Assembly: GCA_934233745.1 (NCBI GenBank)
Contig: CAKQGN010000004.1
Coordinates: 108,681 to 172,680, forward strand
DNA: 64,000 bases
Direction of reading: 5' to 3'
Origin: an uncultured Clostridia bacterium
GTDB lineage: Bacteria > Bacillota > Clostridia > Christensenellales > CAG-917
Under the pieces are notes generated by a model, which was given only the letters and a program-made list of their open reading frames with translations, made no database searches and was not told the DNA's origin. Shown here piece after piece: positions 1 to 8,878 of the stretch. The translations under genes were made by a program, and so were the position numbers. Numbering within the stretch: the stretch's first letter is position 1; each line of letters begins with the position of its first letter.

Positions 1-963
1 GTCCATTGACGGAGACATGGTTTTGTAAAAATCGCGGTTGACGTCGTACTCGCCGTCATTGAAAAAGTCGGTAAGCACGTTGTTTGCGTTGGAAGCAACG
101 ATAAACTTTTCAACGGGCAAGCCCATGCGGTAAGCATAATAGCCTGCAAGCACGTTGCCGAAATTGCCTGTCGGAACGGCAAAATTTATCTTGTCGCCGA
201 GCGCAATCTCTCCGCTGTCCGCAAGGTCGCAGTAGGCAGATATATAATAGGCGATTTGCGGCGCGAGCCTACCCCAGTTTATGGAGTTTGCAGAAGACAT
301 CGCAATCCCCTTCTCTTTGAGAATTTTGACGACTTCTTCATCGTTGAAAATGCGTTTTACCGCCGTTTGAGCGTCATCGAAATTGCCTTTTATTCCGCAT
401 ACGTGAACGTTTTTGCCCTCTTGCGTGACCATTTGCATGCGTTGCATCTCGCTCACGCCGTTTGCGGGATAAAACACAAGAACGTGTGTTCCCTCAACGT
501 CTTTGAAGCCTTCAAGAGCCGCCTTGCCCGTGTCGCCGCTTGTTGCTGTCAAAATCAAAGTTTGCTCGTCTATGCCGAGCTTTTTCTTGCTTGCGGTGAG
601 CAGATACGGCAAAATAGTGAGTGCCATGTCTTTGAAAGCGCAAGTGGGACCGTGCCAAAGTTCGAGCATATAGAGTCCGTCCTCGACTTTTACCAAGGGA
701 CAAACGGCATCGTCGTCAAATCGATTGTACGCTCTTTTTGCATAGCCCAAAAGCTCCTCAAAAGAAAACTCGTCCATATACATAGACAAAATTTTTGCCG
801 CGCGTTCGGGATAATCGAGGGGAATGAGATTCTCTATGTCCGCAAGACTTAATATCGGGAATGACGACGGAACGAAAAGTCCGCCGTCATCCGATATACC
901 TTTTACGATTGCTTCGCTTGCAGAAATCTCTGTTTCGGAATTTCTGGTACAAGTGTATTTCAT
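1..963 (-). CDS. thrC: Threonine synthase, 3' part outside window
   Basis: PLP enzyme converting O-phosphohomoserine to threonine, the last step of threonine synthesis. The first 321 codons are visible from an ATG at 963; the C-terminus lies beyond base 1. The N-terminus reads MKYTCTRNSETEISASEA and the PLP site HGPTCAFKDMAL is present with the Schiff-base lysine at residue 111; MSPSMD sits at the window edge. These are hallmarks of the long (about 490-residue) family. It starts 4 nt after the stop of the small ATPase upstream and has no strong Shine-Dalgarno, so it is probably co-transcribed and translationally coupled. Call firm; length unknown. Confidence 0.95.
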   Translation of the reverse strand, partial: MKYTCTRNSETEISASEAIVKGISDDGGLFVPSSFPILSLADIENLIPLDYPERAAKILSMYMDEFSFEELLGYAKRAYNRFDDDAVCPLVKVEDGLYMLELWHGPTCAFKDMALTILPYLLTASKKKLGIDEQTLILTATSGDTGKAALEGFKDVEGTHVLVFYPANGVSEMQRMQMVTQEGKNVHVCGIKGNFDDAQTAVKRIFNDEEVVKILKEKGIAMSSANSINWGRLAPQIAYYISAYCDLADSGEIALGDKINFAVPTGNFGNVLAGYYAYRMGLPVEKFIVASNANNVLTDFFNDGEYDVNRDFYKTMSPSMD

Positions 964-966
964 AAT

Positions 967-1383
967 TTATTTTTCGCGAATGAATTCAGGGAAATTTTCC
1001 TCGTTTTCACTCACGGTAATCACAAATTTGGTGTCCGTATTCTTTGCGATTTCTCTGATGTCGTCAAAGAAGTCTTTCATCTCGAACACGGTTTTTCCGA
1101 GCATTCTGTGTGCGCCGTCGATGTAAAGCGTTTCGATATCGTGGTTGCCCGCAAGCAATCCCTTGATAAAACCGATGAGAGCTTCTTCGCTGACCGGCGA
1201 ATCTCCTCTTTTGAGTTGCTTTGCATTGACCATACGGACTCTGTAGTTGAGCGAATACATATATCTGTCCGTATCCGTCACAAAAACGATGTCGCCTTTT
1301 GCGGTTGCGACGTTGTCGTTTGCCATATCGATGATGATTTTGGTCTTGCCGGTGCCCTTGGCACCTGTAATAAATTTGATCAT
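967..1383 (-). CDS. Small P-loop ATPase of unknown role
   Basis: A 138-residue cytoplasmic protein beginning MIKFITGAKGTGKT, with a Walker A motif at residues 7-14 and a possible Walker B at LYIDGA. It resembles a nucleoside-kinase or twitching-type ATPase core but I cannot name the family. The ATG at 1383 is preferred over the GTG at 1389 because GGAGG lies 5 nt upstream of the ATG. It is the first gene of a two-gene unit with thrC, behind a good promoter. Function not inferable from sequence; a housekeeping NTP-dependent role is only a guess. Confidence 0.75.
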   Translation of the reverse strand: MIKFITGAKGTGKTKIIIDMANDNVATAKGDIVFVTDTDRYMYSLNYRVRMVNAKQLKRGDSPVSEEALIGFIKGLLAGNHDIETLYIDGAHRMLGKTVFEMKDFFDDIREIAKNTDTKFVITVSENEENFPEFIREK

Positions 1384-1414
1384 AAGCACCTCCGCTTATA
1401 TTATATTCGATTAC

Positions 1415-1443
1415 ATTATATATAAAATATTGTCCGATTTCAA
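1415..1443 (-). promoter_or_regulatory. Sigma-A promoter of small ATPase-thrC
   Basis: On the minus strand, TTGAAA (1438-1443) and TATAAT (1415-1420) are separated by 17 bp, 32 bp before the ATG at 1383. Near-consensus spacing and -10 box. Confidence 0.7.
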
Positions 1444-1504
1444 CCCGCAATTTTCAAATAGTCGCACTTTTTTCATTATGCCGAACGCAATCGGATTCGA
1501 ACGC

Positions 1505-2902
1505 TCAATTTTTACATCCGTCTTTGAAATACAAATGCCTTTGCGGATCTAAAATTTCAACCATGGTATCCAGTTCTTTATCGCTTATAGAGGTGGTGCG
1601 TCCCGTCGCATATTCCTTGTCCACAAGCTCTTTGATTTTTGCCACCAGCGCATCGCTCTTTTGCACCTTATTCTCCGCACTTAATTCATAATACGAATTG
1701 ATCCAATATGCGATTCCCGCAAGTCCGCTGAACGAATCCACGACGACTCTCGGCGCACGTCCGAGTATTTTTTGCGTATCGAAAATGTTGTAGATTTCCT
1801 GATCTTTGAGCATACCGTCGGCGTGAATACCTGCTTTTGTGACATTGAAGTTTTTTCCTACAAACGGCGTTTGAGGGGGAATGCGATAACCCATTACGTC
1901 CTCAAAATAATCCGCAATTTCGCTGATTACTTCGAGATTCATTCCGTTTGTAGTACCTCGCAAAGACGCATATTCGATCGCCATTGCTTCAAGCGGAGTA
2001 TTGCCCGTGCGCTCACCGATTCCCAGCAACGTGGTGTTGACTGTCGAGCAGCCGTAAAGCCACGCCGTTGCGCTGTTTGTGACCGCCTTGTAAAAATCGT
2101 TGTGTCCGTGCCATTCGAGTTGTTCGCTTGGCACTTGCGCATAATATCTGAAACCGTATATCACGCCCTGTACACTTCTGGGCATTGCCGTACCGGGATA
2201 AGTCACGCCGTAGCCCATTGTGTCGCAAGCACGGATTTTGATGGGAACGCCGCTTTCTTTCGACAGCCTCATCAACTCGATTGCAAAAGGAACTACAAAT
2301 CCGAAATAATCCGCTCTCGTAATATCTTCGAAATGGCAACGAGGCACTATTCCTCTGTCGAGAGCCATTTTGACAACGGACAAATACTTGTCCATAGCTT
2401 GACGCCTCGTCATGTTCATTTTTTTGAAAATATGATAGTCCGAACAACTTACAAGAATACCGGTTTCTTTTATTCCGAATTCTTTGACGAGTTCGAAATC
2501 CTTTTCGTTTGCCCTTATCCAACTTGTGATTTGCGGAAATTCATATCCGAGGTCAAGACACCTTTTGACTGCCTCTTTATCTTTGTCGCTGTAAAGGAAA
2601 AACTCGCTTTGTCTGATAATCCCGTTTGGACCTCCGAGACGATGAAGCATTTTGAAAAGCTCGACGATGTTGTCGACCGAAAACGGCTCCATTGCCTGCT
2701 GTCCGTCACGAAAAGTCGTGTCGGATATATAAATTTCTTTTGGACACTCCATCGGCACGTGCCGCATATTGAATGCTATTTTGGGAATCTTTCCGTATGT
2801 AAAAATCTGCCGATGCAAGTTGGGACGGGATACGTCTTGCAACGAAGGTTTGTAAGTATGTTCTTCAAGAAGATGGTTGCGCTTGTTGTATTCGACTATC
2901 AT
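1505..2902 (-). CDS. Re-citrate synthase / isopropylmalate-synthase family enzyme
   Basis: A 465-residue DRE-TIM metallolyase. The catalytic signature DTTFRDGQQ is at residues 61-69 and the metal ligands HGHND at 265-269. The N-terminal region (DVSRPNLHRQIF) and internal blocks such as GGPNGIIRQSEFFLY match the family founded by Clostridium kluyveri Re-citrate synthase, which is often mislabelled 2-isopropylmalate synthase; no LeuA C-terminal regulatory domain is seen. Predicted reaction: oxaloacetate plus acetyl-CoA to citrate, as used by anaerobes lacking the Si-enzyme for glutamate synthesis. GGAGG lies 4 nt before the ATG, and it follows prfA by 10 nt, so it is probably in that operon. 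Homocitrate synthase is the main alternative. Confidence 0.85.
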   Translation of the reverse strand: MIVEYNKRNHLLEEHTYKPSLQDVSRPNLHRQIFTYGKIPKIAFNMRHVPMECPKEIYISDTTFRDGQQAMEPFSVDNIVELFKMLHRLGGPNGIIRQSEFFLYSDKDKEAVKRCLDLGYEFPQITSWIRANEKDFELVKEFGIKETGILVSCSDYHIFKKMNMTRRQAMDKYLSVVKMALDRGIVPRCHFEDITRADYFGFVVPFAIELMRLSKESGVPIKIRACDTMGYGVTYPGTAMPRSVQGVIYGFRYYAQVPSEQLEWHGHNDFYKAVTNSATAWLYGCSTVNTTLLGIGERTGNTPLEAMAIEYASLRGTTNGMNLEVISEIADYFEDVMGYRIPPQTPFVGKNFNVTKAGIHADGMLKDQEIYNIFDTQKILGRAPRVVVDSFSGLAGIAYWINSYYELSAENKVQKSDALVAKIKELVDKEYATGRTTSISDKELDTMVEILDPQRHLYFKDGCKN

Positions 2903-2912
2903 TTTTCCTCCG

Positions 2913-3998
2913 TCATTCGATGTTTTCGAGCATTTTGTTTTGCACTGCGATTTGAAGCGCGGATATCATCTCGTCAAGGTCGCCGAGCATAAACTTGTCG
3001 ATATTGTATAGCGTCAAGCCTATGCGGTGGTCGGTGACTCTGCCTTGCGGAAAATTGTATGTCCTTATTCTCTCGCTTCTGTCGCCCGTTCCTACTTGTG
3101 CGCGGCGGTTTTCGGCGTATTCCTTTTCCGCCTGCGACTGATAAAAATCGTACACTCTCGATTTAAGCACTTTGAGGGCTTTTTCGCGGTTTTTTATTTG
3201 ACTTCTCTCGTCCTGACACTCGACTACGATACCTGTAGGGATATGCGTCATACGGATTGCCGATTCGGTTTTGTTGACATGCTGTCCGCCTGCCCCGCCC
3301 GAACGGTATGTGTCTACTTTTATATCGTTTTCGTTGAGGTTGACTTCCACGTTTTGAGCTTCGGGAAGCACGGCAACGGTAACGGTCGAGGTATGCACTC
3401 TGCCCTGCGATTCGGTTTCGGGAACACGCTGTACTCTATGCACTCCGCTTTCAAATTTGAGTTTGCCCCAAACGCCCTTGCCCGTTATCATAAAAACAAG
3501 CTCTTTCGCGCCGCCGAGTTCGGTGTAGTTCATATTGACTTCCTCGACTTTCCAGCGGTTATTTTCGGCGTAGTGGCGATACATTTTCATAAGCTCCGTG
3601 CCAAACAGTGCCGCCTCGTCGCCGCCTGCGCCCGCACGTATCTCCATGATTACGTTGTTATCCTCGTTGGGGTCTTTGGGCAGGAGGGCTATTTTGAGGT
3701 CGTTGCCGTCCTTATCCAGAGCCTCGCGCAGCTCGTCGAGTTCCTGCTTCAAAAGAGCCTTCATATCGACGTCGGTTTCCGCCGCAGCCATACTCTCGCA
3801 GTCCTCGAATTCCTTTTTGTGTTTTTTATATGTCGAATATATATCGCAAATAGGCGTCAAATCGGAATGTTCCTTTGAAAGAGCCTTAAATTTTTCTTGG
3901 TCGGAGATGTTTTCGGGCAAGGACAAAAGTTTGCCCACCTCGTCGCAGCGAGCCTCGATTTTGTCTAATTTTTGGAGCATTCCGTCGGATATTTTCAT
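2913..3998 (-). CDS. prfA: Peptide chain release factor 1
   Basis: A 361-residue class-I release factor for UAA/UAG. The catalytic GGQ is at residues 237-239 inside a GGAGGQHVNKTESAIR block, and the RF1-type codon-recognition PxT (P-E-T) is at 193-195. Standard length. Its start overlaps the stop of the upstream YqhQ-PrmC fusion by 4 nt (ATGA), which couples the factor to the enzyme that methylates its GGQ glutamine. Confidence 0.97.
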   Translation of the reverse strand: MKISDGMLQKLDKIEARCDEVGKLLSLPENISDQEKFKALSKEHSDLTPICDIYSTYKKHKKEFEDCESMAAAETDVDMKALLKQELDELREALDKDGNDLKIALLPKDPNEDNNVIMEIRAGAGGDEAALFGTELMKMYRHYAENNRWKVEEVNMNYTELGGAKELVFMITGKGVWGKLKFESGVHRVQRVPETESQGRVHTSTVTVAVLPEAQNVEVNLNENDIKVDTYRSGGAGGQHVNKTESAIRMTHIPTGIVVECQDERSQIKNREKALKVLKSRVYDFYQSQAEKEYAENRRAQVGTGDRSERIRTYNFPQGRVTDHRIGLTLYNIDKFMLGDLDEMISALQIAVQNKMLENIE

Positions 3999-5893
3999 TT
4001 TTTCACCACTGCGATACGGTCGAGTCCTTCCATATCTTTGAGGATTTCAACGTCGTATTTTTCAAAAATTGCCTTGATATCGTTTGATTGGTTCACACCG
4101 AATTCCACAAGCAAAATGCCGTTCTCTTTGAGGTGTTCGTCCAGTTTGTTTGCGATAATGCGGTAAAATTTCAAGCCGTCGCTGTCGCCGTCAAGCGCGA
4201 GTTGCGGCTCGAAATCTTTGACTTTTGCATCGAGTTTTGCAACGTCCGATGTGGGAATATACGGCGGATTTGACACGATAACGTCAAACTTCTTGTTTGC
4301 AACCGCACTCCACATATCGCCCTTTGAAAAGTCCACTCTGACTCCCGTATTGAGAGAGTTTGCAAGCGCGACGTCTATTGCGCCCACACTCACGTCGCAC
4401 GCGCTGACTTTTGCGTTGGTATTCTTTGCGATTGCCACGGCGATTGCGCCGCTTCCCGTACACAAATCAAGCACGTCGCACTGAGCGTCAACGCTCTTTT
4501 CTTTTATGACGGCAATCGCTTTTTCCACAAGTTCCTCGGTTTCGGGACGAGGGATAAGCACGTTTTGATTTACCGCAATCTTTATGCCGTAAAACTCGCA
4601 ATATCCGAGCGCATATTGAAGAGGTGTGCCGTCGGACATTTTTTTCGCAATCGCCTCGGCATTGTCATATTCGGCTTTCGTAAGAGTTTTGAGGGATTGA
4701 AGTTCGCTTCTCTTCTTGCCCGTAACCTCGACAAGCAACCAATCGATATCCGCATCGTCGGCATCTTTTGCAATGTTTTGAAGTTTGGCTCTCGCCACGC
4801 CGTATGGCACTTTTATATCGAATTTTCTCTCTTCGAGATTGGGATTTTCATCCATGGCAAGCACGGTTTTGAAAGCTGTGATAGACACTTCGAGCATATC
4901 GTCCGTCGGCTCTTTGGTGGTGAGTTTTTGAAGTGCCATACCGGGCGCACGCAGAATTCTTACAAACAGGCAATCGCTCTTTGCAAGCAACTTCAGAAGC
5001 TCATAGGAAACGCCTGCCACAACCGGCAAAAACAACAGCTTGAATCCGAGTTTTATGAGCGCGTTCAGCACCTTGTAACCGCCGACCGAGTCGGGCACTG
5101 CAAGGCCGCACTTTTCAATCATAAAGTTGACAAGCACAAACACCATTATGCTTACCGCAATCACGAAAAACAGGAATGTCGTTCCGCAACGAGAATGTTC
5201 TCTGGGCATATGCTTTGCGTTCTCGACCGTAAGATCGAGTCCGCGCTCGTAGCAGGATATGACTTTATGCTCCGCGCCGTGATACATAAACACTCTGCGC
5301 ACGTCTTTCATCATCGTGACAAGCAAAATGTAACAGATAAAAATCAAAAGCATCAATCCGCCTTCGATAAGGCTGTACCAAAGGCTTTTGAGCGACGAGG
5401 ACGCAATTGCGGCGATATTGTCGCAAATAAGCGATGCCAAAAAATTCGGCAAAAACACAAACAACCCTATCGCAAGCAGCACTCCAAGCACGACGGAAAA
5501 GCCCATGAGAATGTTCATCGGATTGATTTTTAGCTTGTCCGCCACCCACTTGTCAAACTTTGAAGGCTCGGCATAATCGCCGTACACTTCCGCAGAGCGC
5601 ATCATTATGCCCGTGCCTTGAATAAGTTGCGTAAACAGGTTTACAACGCCTCTCACAAACGGCAAACGCAAAAAAACATTGCGCTGTTTTGCGTCCTTTG
5701 TGTACTTGCTTTCGACGGTTATGTCACCGTCGGGAGTGCGAACGGCGGTTGCAATCGAGCGCGCGCCCTTCATCATGACTCCTTCAAGCACGGCTTGACC
5801 GCCTATGTTCGTTCTGCGCACGACTTTGGTTTTTCTGTCGATAACGTTTTTGGGTTTCGACTCTTTGACTTTTTTCGATTTCTTATCTTCCAT
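3995..5893 (-). CDS. prmC: YqhQ (DUF1385) - PrmC fusion protein
   Basis: A 632-residue two-domain protein. Residues about 1-345 form a DUF1385/YqhQ membrane domain (GGQAVLEGVMMKG near the start, several hydrophobic segments, the MYHGAEHKVISCYE block, HSRCGTT). Residues about 355-632 are a complete PrmC/HemK N5-glutamine methyltransferase with the SAM loop DLCTGSGAIAVAIA and catalytic NPPY at 542-545. PrmC methylates the GGQ glutamine of release factors, and its target prfA follows directly. In most Firmicutes yqhQ and prmC are separate adjacent genes. The ATG at 5893 is chosen over the GTG at 5926, which lies inside the preceding terminator hairpin. No internal stop or frameshift is visible. 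Confidence 0.9.
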   Translation of the reverse strand: MEDKKSKKVKESKPKNVIDRKTKVVRRTNIGGQAVLEGVMMKGARSIATAVRTPDGDITVESKYTKDAKQRNVFLRLPFVRGVVNLFTQLIQGTGIMMRSAEVYGDYAEPSKFDKWVADKLKINPMNILMGFSVVLGVLLAIGLFVFLPNFLASLICDNIAAIASSSLKSLWYSLIEGGLMLLIFICYILLVTMMKDVRRVFMYHGAEHKVISCYERGLDLTVENAKHMPREHSRCGTTFLFFVIAVSIMVFVLVNFMIEKCGLAVPDSVGGYKVLNALIKLGFKLLFLPVVAGVSYELLKLLAKSDCLFVRILRAPGMALQKLTTKEPTDDMLEVSITAFKTVLAMDENPNLEERKFDIKVPYGVARAKLQNIAKDADDADIDWLLVEVTGKKRSELQSLKTLTKAEYDNAEAIAKKMSDGTPLQYALGYCEFYGIKIAVNQNVLIPRPETEELVEKAIAVIKEKSVDAQCDVLDLCTGSGAIAVAIAKNTNAKVSACDVSVGAIDVALANSLNTGVRVDFSKGDMWSAVANKKFDVIVSNPPYIPTSDVAKLDAKVKDFEPQLALDGDSDGLKFYRIIANKLDEHLKENGILLVEFGVNQSNDIKAIFEKYDVEILKDMEGLDRIAVVKK

Positions 5894-5913
5894 AATTTGT
5901 CGGGTGAAATAGT

Positions 5914-5946
5914 AAAATGCAGACACGTCTGACGTGTCTGCATTTT
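5914..5946 (-). terminator. Hairpin terminator after rpmE
   Basis: A perfect palindrome with a 16-bp stem (AAAATGCAGACACGTC and its complement) sits 10 nt after the rpmE stop and ends in a TTTT run on the minus strand. It separates rpmE from the YqhQ-PrmC gene, so read-through or a second promoter must feed the latter. Confidence 0.75.
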
Positions 5947-5955
5947 CCTTTTGAG

Positions 5956-6162
5956 TTAGTCGAGATTGTATCTCTTCTTGAATTTGTCGACACGTCCACC
6001 GGTGTCAACAAGTTTTTGTTTGCCCGTGAAGTACGGATGGCACTTGGAGCAAATTTCAACACGAAGTTCGTTGACGTTTTTGGTTGTACCCGTCTGGAAT
6101 GTGTTTCCGCACGCACACACGACTGTTACGTCATGGTAATCGGGATGGATTCCTTCTTTCAT
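5956..6162 (-). CDS. rpmE: 50S ribosomal protein L31
   Basis: A 68-residue ribosomal protein beginning MKEGIHPDYHDVTVVCACGN. The zinc-binding cysteines (CAC and CSKCH) show that it is the C+ (zinc-containing) form. The ATG at 6162 has AGGAG 8 nt upstream and matches the family N-terminus; the longer frame from 6195 lacks such support. It has its own strong promoter and a terminator right after the stop. Confidence 0.97.
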   Translation of the reverse strand: MKEGIHPDYHDVTVVCACGNTFQTGTTKNVNELRVEICSKCHPYFTGKQKLVDTGGRVDKFKKRYNLD

Positions 6163-6236
6163 TTTGATTCTCCTGATTCGTTTTTCTATACCCACACGCG
6201 CCAGTAAGTTACGCGAATATGATATAAAGTTTCTTT

Positions 6237-6265
6237 ATTATATAAACACTTTTTTCAAAAGTCAA
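6237..6265 (-). promoter_or_regulatory. Sigma-A promoter of rpmE
   Basis: TTGACT (6260-6265), a 17-bp spacer and TATAAT (6237-6242) on the minus strand, about 75 bp before the rpmE ATG. Confidence 0.8.
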
Positions 6266-6320
6266 GCAAAGATGACAGCCAATTTTTATTAAATGTTTTT
6301 TAATGCTTTGCCCTATATGA

Positions 6321-7025
6321 CTAAACGATTGTTTTAAGCAATAGATTTCTTGTTTCTTCCAACGTCGTATCGGTAAGTTTTCTCTCGCTCTTTTCGGACG
6401 TTATCGTGCCCTTAAAAACAACCTCGACGGGACACTTGTCCAAAACAAAATAATTGTCCGCGCAAAGCAAACACTCGTCGATTGCGTGAGTGACGAAAAT
6501 CGCCGTTTTTTGCGTCTTTGCCTGCATGGAAACAAACAGTTTTATAAGCCTTGATTTGAGTGCGGTATCGAGGGCTTTGAAAGGCTCGTCAAGCAACAAA
6601 ACGTCGGATGGGTACAAAAACGCCCTTGCCATACTCGCTCGTTGGGCTTGTCCGCCGCTTATTTCGCCGGGAAGGCTTCTGAGTACGTCGGATATTTCAA
6701 GTTCGCAAGCGATTTGTTCTATGGCGGTTTTGCGTTCGTTTTTATCCTTGATTGCGCCTTTAAGCACCAAATCAAGGTTTTTATACACCGAAATCGTAGG
6801 GATTAACCTGTCTTTTTGAAAAATATAACTTACTCCGCCTTCGCAACCCTCGACGCTTCCTTCATAAGATTTTATGCCTGCCAAAGCGTTGAGCAGAGTG
6901 GTTTTCCCAACGCCGCTACCACCAAGCACAACGTTGATTTTGCCCCGCTCGAATGTGATTGCAAAGTCCTCGAATATGGTCTTTTGCTCATATGAGCATG
7001 TGAAATTTTTGACCGAAACATCCAT
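6321..7025 (-). CDS. ABC importer ATP-binding protein (SsuB/TauB type)
   Basis: A 234-residue ATPase energising the importer encoded just upstream. Walker A GGSGVGKT is at residues 35-42; the signature SGGQAQRASMARA, Walker B VLLLDEPF and the switch histidine (FVTHAIDE) are all present. The start MDVSVKNFTC at 7025 overlaps the permease stop by one base (TAATG) and has GGAGG 10 nt upstream; the longer frame from 7043 is less likely. Substrate class (sulfonate, thiamine precursor or nitrate-like) cannot be fixed from the ATPase. Confidence 0.9.
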   Translation of the reverse strand: MDVSVKNFTCSYEQKTIFEDFAITFERGKINVVLGGSGVGKTTLLNALAGIKSYEGSVEGCEGGVSYIFQKDRLIPTISVYKNLDLVLKGAIKDKNERKTAIEQIACELEISDVLRSLPGEISGGQAQRASMARAFLYPSDVLLLDEPFKALDTALKSRLIKLFVSMQAKTQKTAIFVTHAIDECLLCADNYFVLDKCPVEVVFKGTITSEKSERKLTDTTLEETRNLLLKTIV

Positions 7026-7813
7026 TATCTCGTCGCCTCCCACACCTTTTTGAGTATCGCCACAACCCCTTCAAGCACAAAGCCGAATACGATTGCAACA
7101 AGCGTCCATGCAAGCAAATATTCAATCTCGAAAGTTGCGTTTGCCGTCTGAATTTTGCCGCCTATACTCTTCGATACACTCGCCAGAATCTCCGCCGCCA
7201 CAACCACTTTGAGAGTGAGCGAAAGCGTTGATTTGCTCGTGTCGAAAAGACAAGGCGCAATCGAGGGAAGATAAATGCCGAAAGCAACGTTCAAAGGCTT
7301 GACTTTGTATACCTTTGCCATCTCCAAAAGGTCTTTGTCCACCCCCACTATCGCCGAATAAAACGCCGAATACATTATGGGAAAAGCAATCAAAAATCCA
7401 ACCGCAATCGCCATAGCGTTGCTCGACATAAACGCGTATAGAATGAGAATCACCGCAACAGTCGGCGCAGAGCGCAACAGCGACACTATGGGCGAAATCA
7501 CCCTGTGCAAAGGGGTGAAAAGTCCGCCCAGCACCGCAAACAGCATCGCAATGGCAAATGCGTTTACAAAGCAAATGAGCGTGCGCAAAATCGACGCGCC
7601 AACGCTCGTCCAAAAGCCTTTTTCGCCGCCGAGGGCAAAAAAGCGCGCAAGCACCGCCGAGGGCATAGGCAACACCAAAGGATTGCCCTTTGCCTTTGCC
7701 CAAATCGCCCACACGGCAAGCACCACGCCAAGCGCAACAAGCGGATATACGATGTTTTCAACAATCAGCTTTGCGCTTTTTTTGTCGATTTTGATTTGTT
7801 TTTTGTCTTTCAT
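7025..7813 (-). CDS. ABC importer permease (SsuC/TauC type)
   Basis: A 262-residue inner-membrane permease with about six hydrophobic segments and a BPD_transp_1-type cytoplasmic loop (the DLLEMAKVYKVKPLNVAFGIYLPSI region holds the EAA-like coupling motif). It starts 4 nt after the binding-protein stop and overlaps the ATPase gene, so the three form one transport operon. Confidence 0.9.
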   Translation of the reverse strand: MKDKKQIKIDKKSAKLIVENIVYPLVALGVVLAVWAIWAKAKGNPLVLPMPSAVLARFFALGGEKGFWTSVGASILRTLICFVNAFAIAMLFAVLGGLFTPLHRVISPIVSLLRSAPTVAVILILYAFMSSNAMAIAVGFLIAFPIMYSAFYSAIVGVDKDLLEMAKVYKVKPLNVAFGIYLPSIAPCLFDTSKSTLSLTLKVVVAAEILASVSKSIGGKIQTANATFEIEYLLAWTLVAIVFGFVLEGVVAILKKVWEATR

Positions 7814-7817
7814 ACAA

Positions 7818-8828
7818 TCAGAATATCAAAGATTGCGCGCTTTTCCAATCGATATCGTTTCCTTTTGCGTCCTTTGGCATAACTTTTTCAAGAAAAGTGA
7901 TTACTTGCGCTTTTTGAGTATCGTCAAGTCGAGTTGCGTTGACGGCGCACCTATCGATTGCGATTGCGGGAAAATTTGCGCTTTCATACAAGTTTTGTTT
8001 TGCAAAATTCGTCACGTCTGCTTTGTTGTCGCTCACCCACTTTTTGTTTGCGGCAAGAGCCGTGAAAAGTCCGTCCATAAACGACTTGTCTGCGGCAAGT
8101 TTTTTGGACACGAACAACCCCGCTTGCGGATAGTTGCTTGAGCCGCTCGCTTTTGCGTATTCCGCTTGCAAATTCATCTCGGCATTGAGCGAAAGTCTCT
8201 TTGTCTGAGCTGTTGCGGCAGGCTCGCCCACCACCATAAAATCGACTTGACCGCCCTGCAAAAGTTGCGCCGCGGCAGTGCCGTCGGCGGCGTATCTCAC
8301 GCTCACCTGATTTGCGTTTGGCGTGGTGCTTTCGTCAACGATTTCTACGCCGTTTGCTTTCAAAACGTACCTGAACACCAGTCCCGGAACGCCGGTTTGA
8401 CCAATGCAAGCCACTTTTTTGCCCTTGATGTCGCCAATGCTTATCTCTCCGCCCTTTTCGGTTTTGCCAACCATATACAAGCTGCCGTCCACCGCAATTC
8501 CGACGAGTTTGTATTCCGCGCCTTGTCTTATGAGGTTTGCGCCACCGTTGACGGGCATAATGACGATATCGCTCGTCTTAGATGACATCTCGGAAGCGAT
8601 ATTTGCAGGCTTGACAACCTTATATGTTACTGCTATATCTCCGATTTTTTTATTGTCGGTTGCAAGGCGGAGCATCGCGAGCGCAGGTGTCCCTTCGGGC
8701 GCAGCAAACGTTACGCTCGTCGTATCCTTGTCGCTCGGGTTTTGGTTGCACGCAACAAGCGATACGCACACAATCAAAACAAGTGCCAAAACCGCAATAA
8801 TCGCGGCAAATTTGTTTGTTTTTTTCAT
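7818..8828 (-). CDS. Substrate-binding lipoprotein of ABC importer (NMT1/THI5-like)
   Basis: A 336-residue extracytoplasmic solute-binding protein anchored by a lipid. The signal peptide ends in the lipobox LVAC with lipidated Cys27; the mature part has the NMT1/THI5-like layout (GTPALAMLRLA, DIVIMPVNGG, IGDIKGKKVACIGQTGVPG, VDFMVVGEPAAT). The ATG at 8828 is preferred because GAGG precedes it; the GTG or ATG further upstream adds only five residues. Family members bind thiamine precursors, sulfonates or nitrate; I see no riboswitch here that would settle the ligand. Confidence 0.88.
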   Translation of the reverse strand: MKKTNKFAAIIAVLALVLIVCVSLVACNQNPSDKDTTSVTFAAPEGTPALAMLRLATDNKKIGDIAVTYKVVKPANIASEMSSKTSDIVIMPVNGGANLIRQGAEYKLVGIAVDGSLYMVGKTEKGGEISIGDIKGKKVACIGQTGVPGLVFRYVLKANGVEIVDESTTPNANQVSVRYAADGTAAAQLLQGGQVDFMVVGEPAATAQTKRLSLNAEMNLQAEYAKASGSSNYPQAGLFVSKKLAADKSFMDGLFTALAANKKWVSDNKADVTNFAKQNLYESANFPAIAIDRCAVNATRLDDTQKAQVITFLEKVMPKDAKGNDIDWKSAQSLIF

Positions 8829-8878
8829 AGTTTTATACCTCAAAAATTTATTTTTATATTGAAAATCTTTATTTTCCG

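Noticed and set aside
1480..1510. tRNA-like T-loop (ATTCGAAC)
   Set aside because: No matching arms or anticodon stem around it; it is the region just after the Re-citrate synthase stop.
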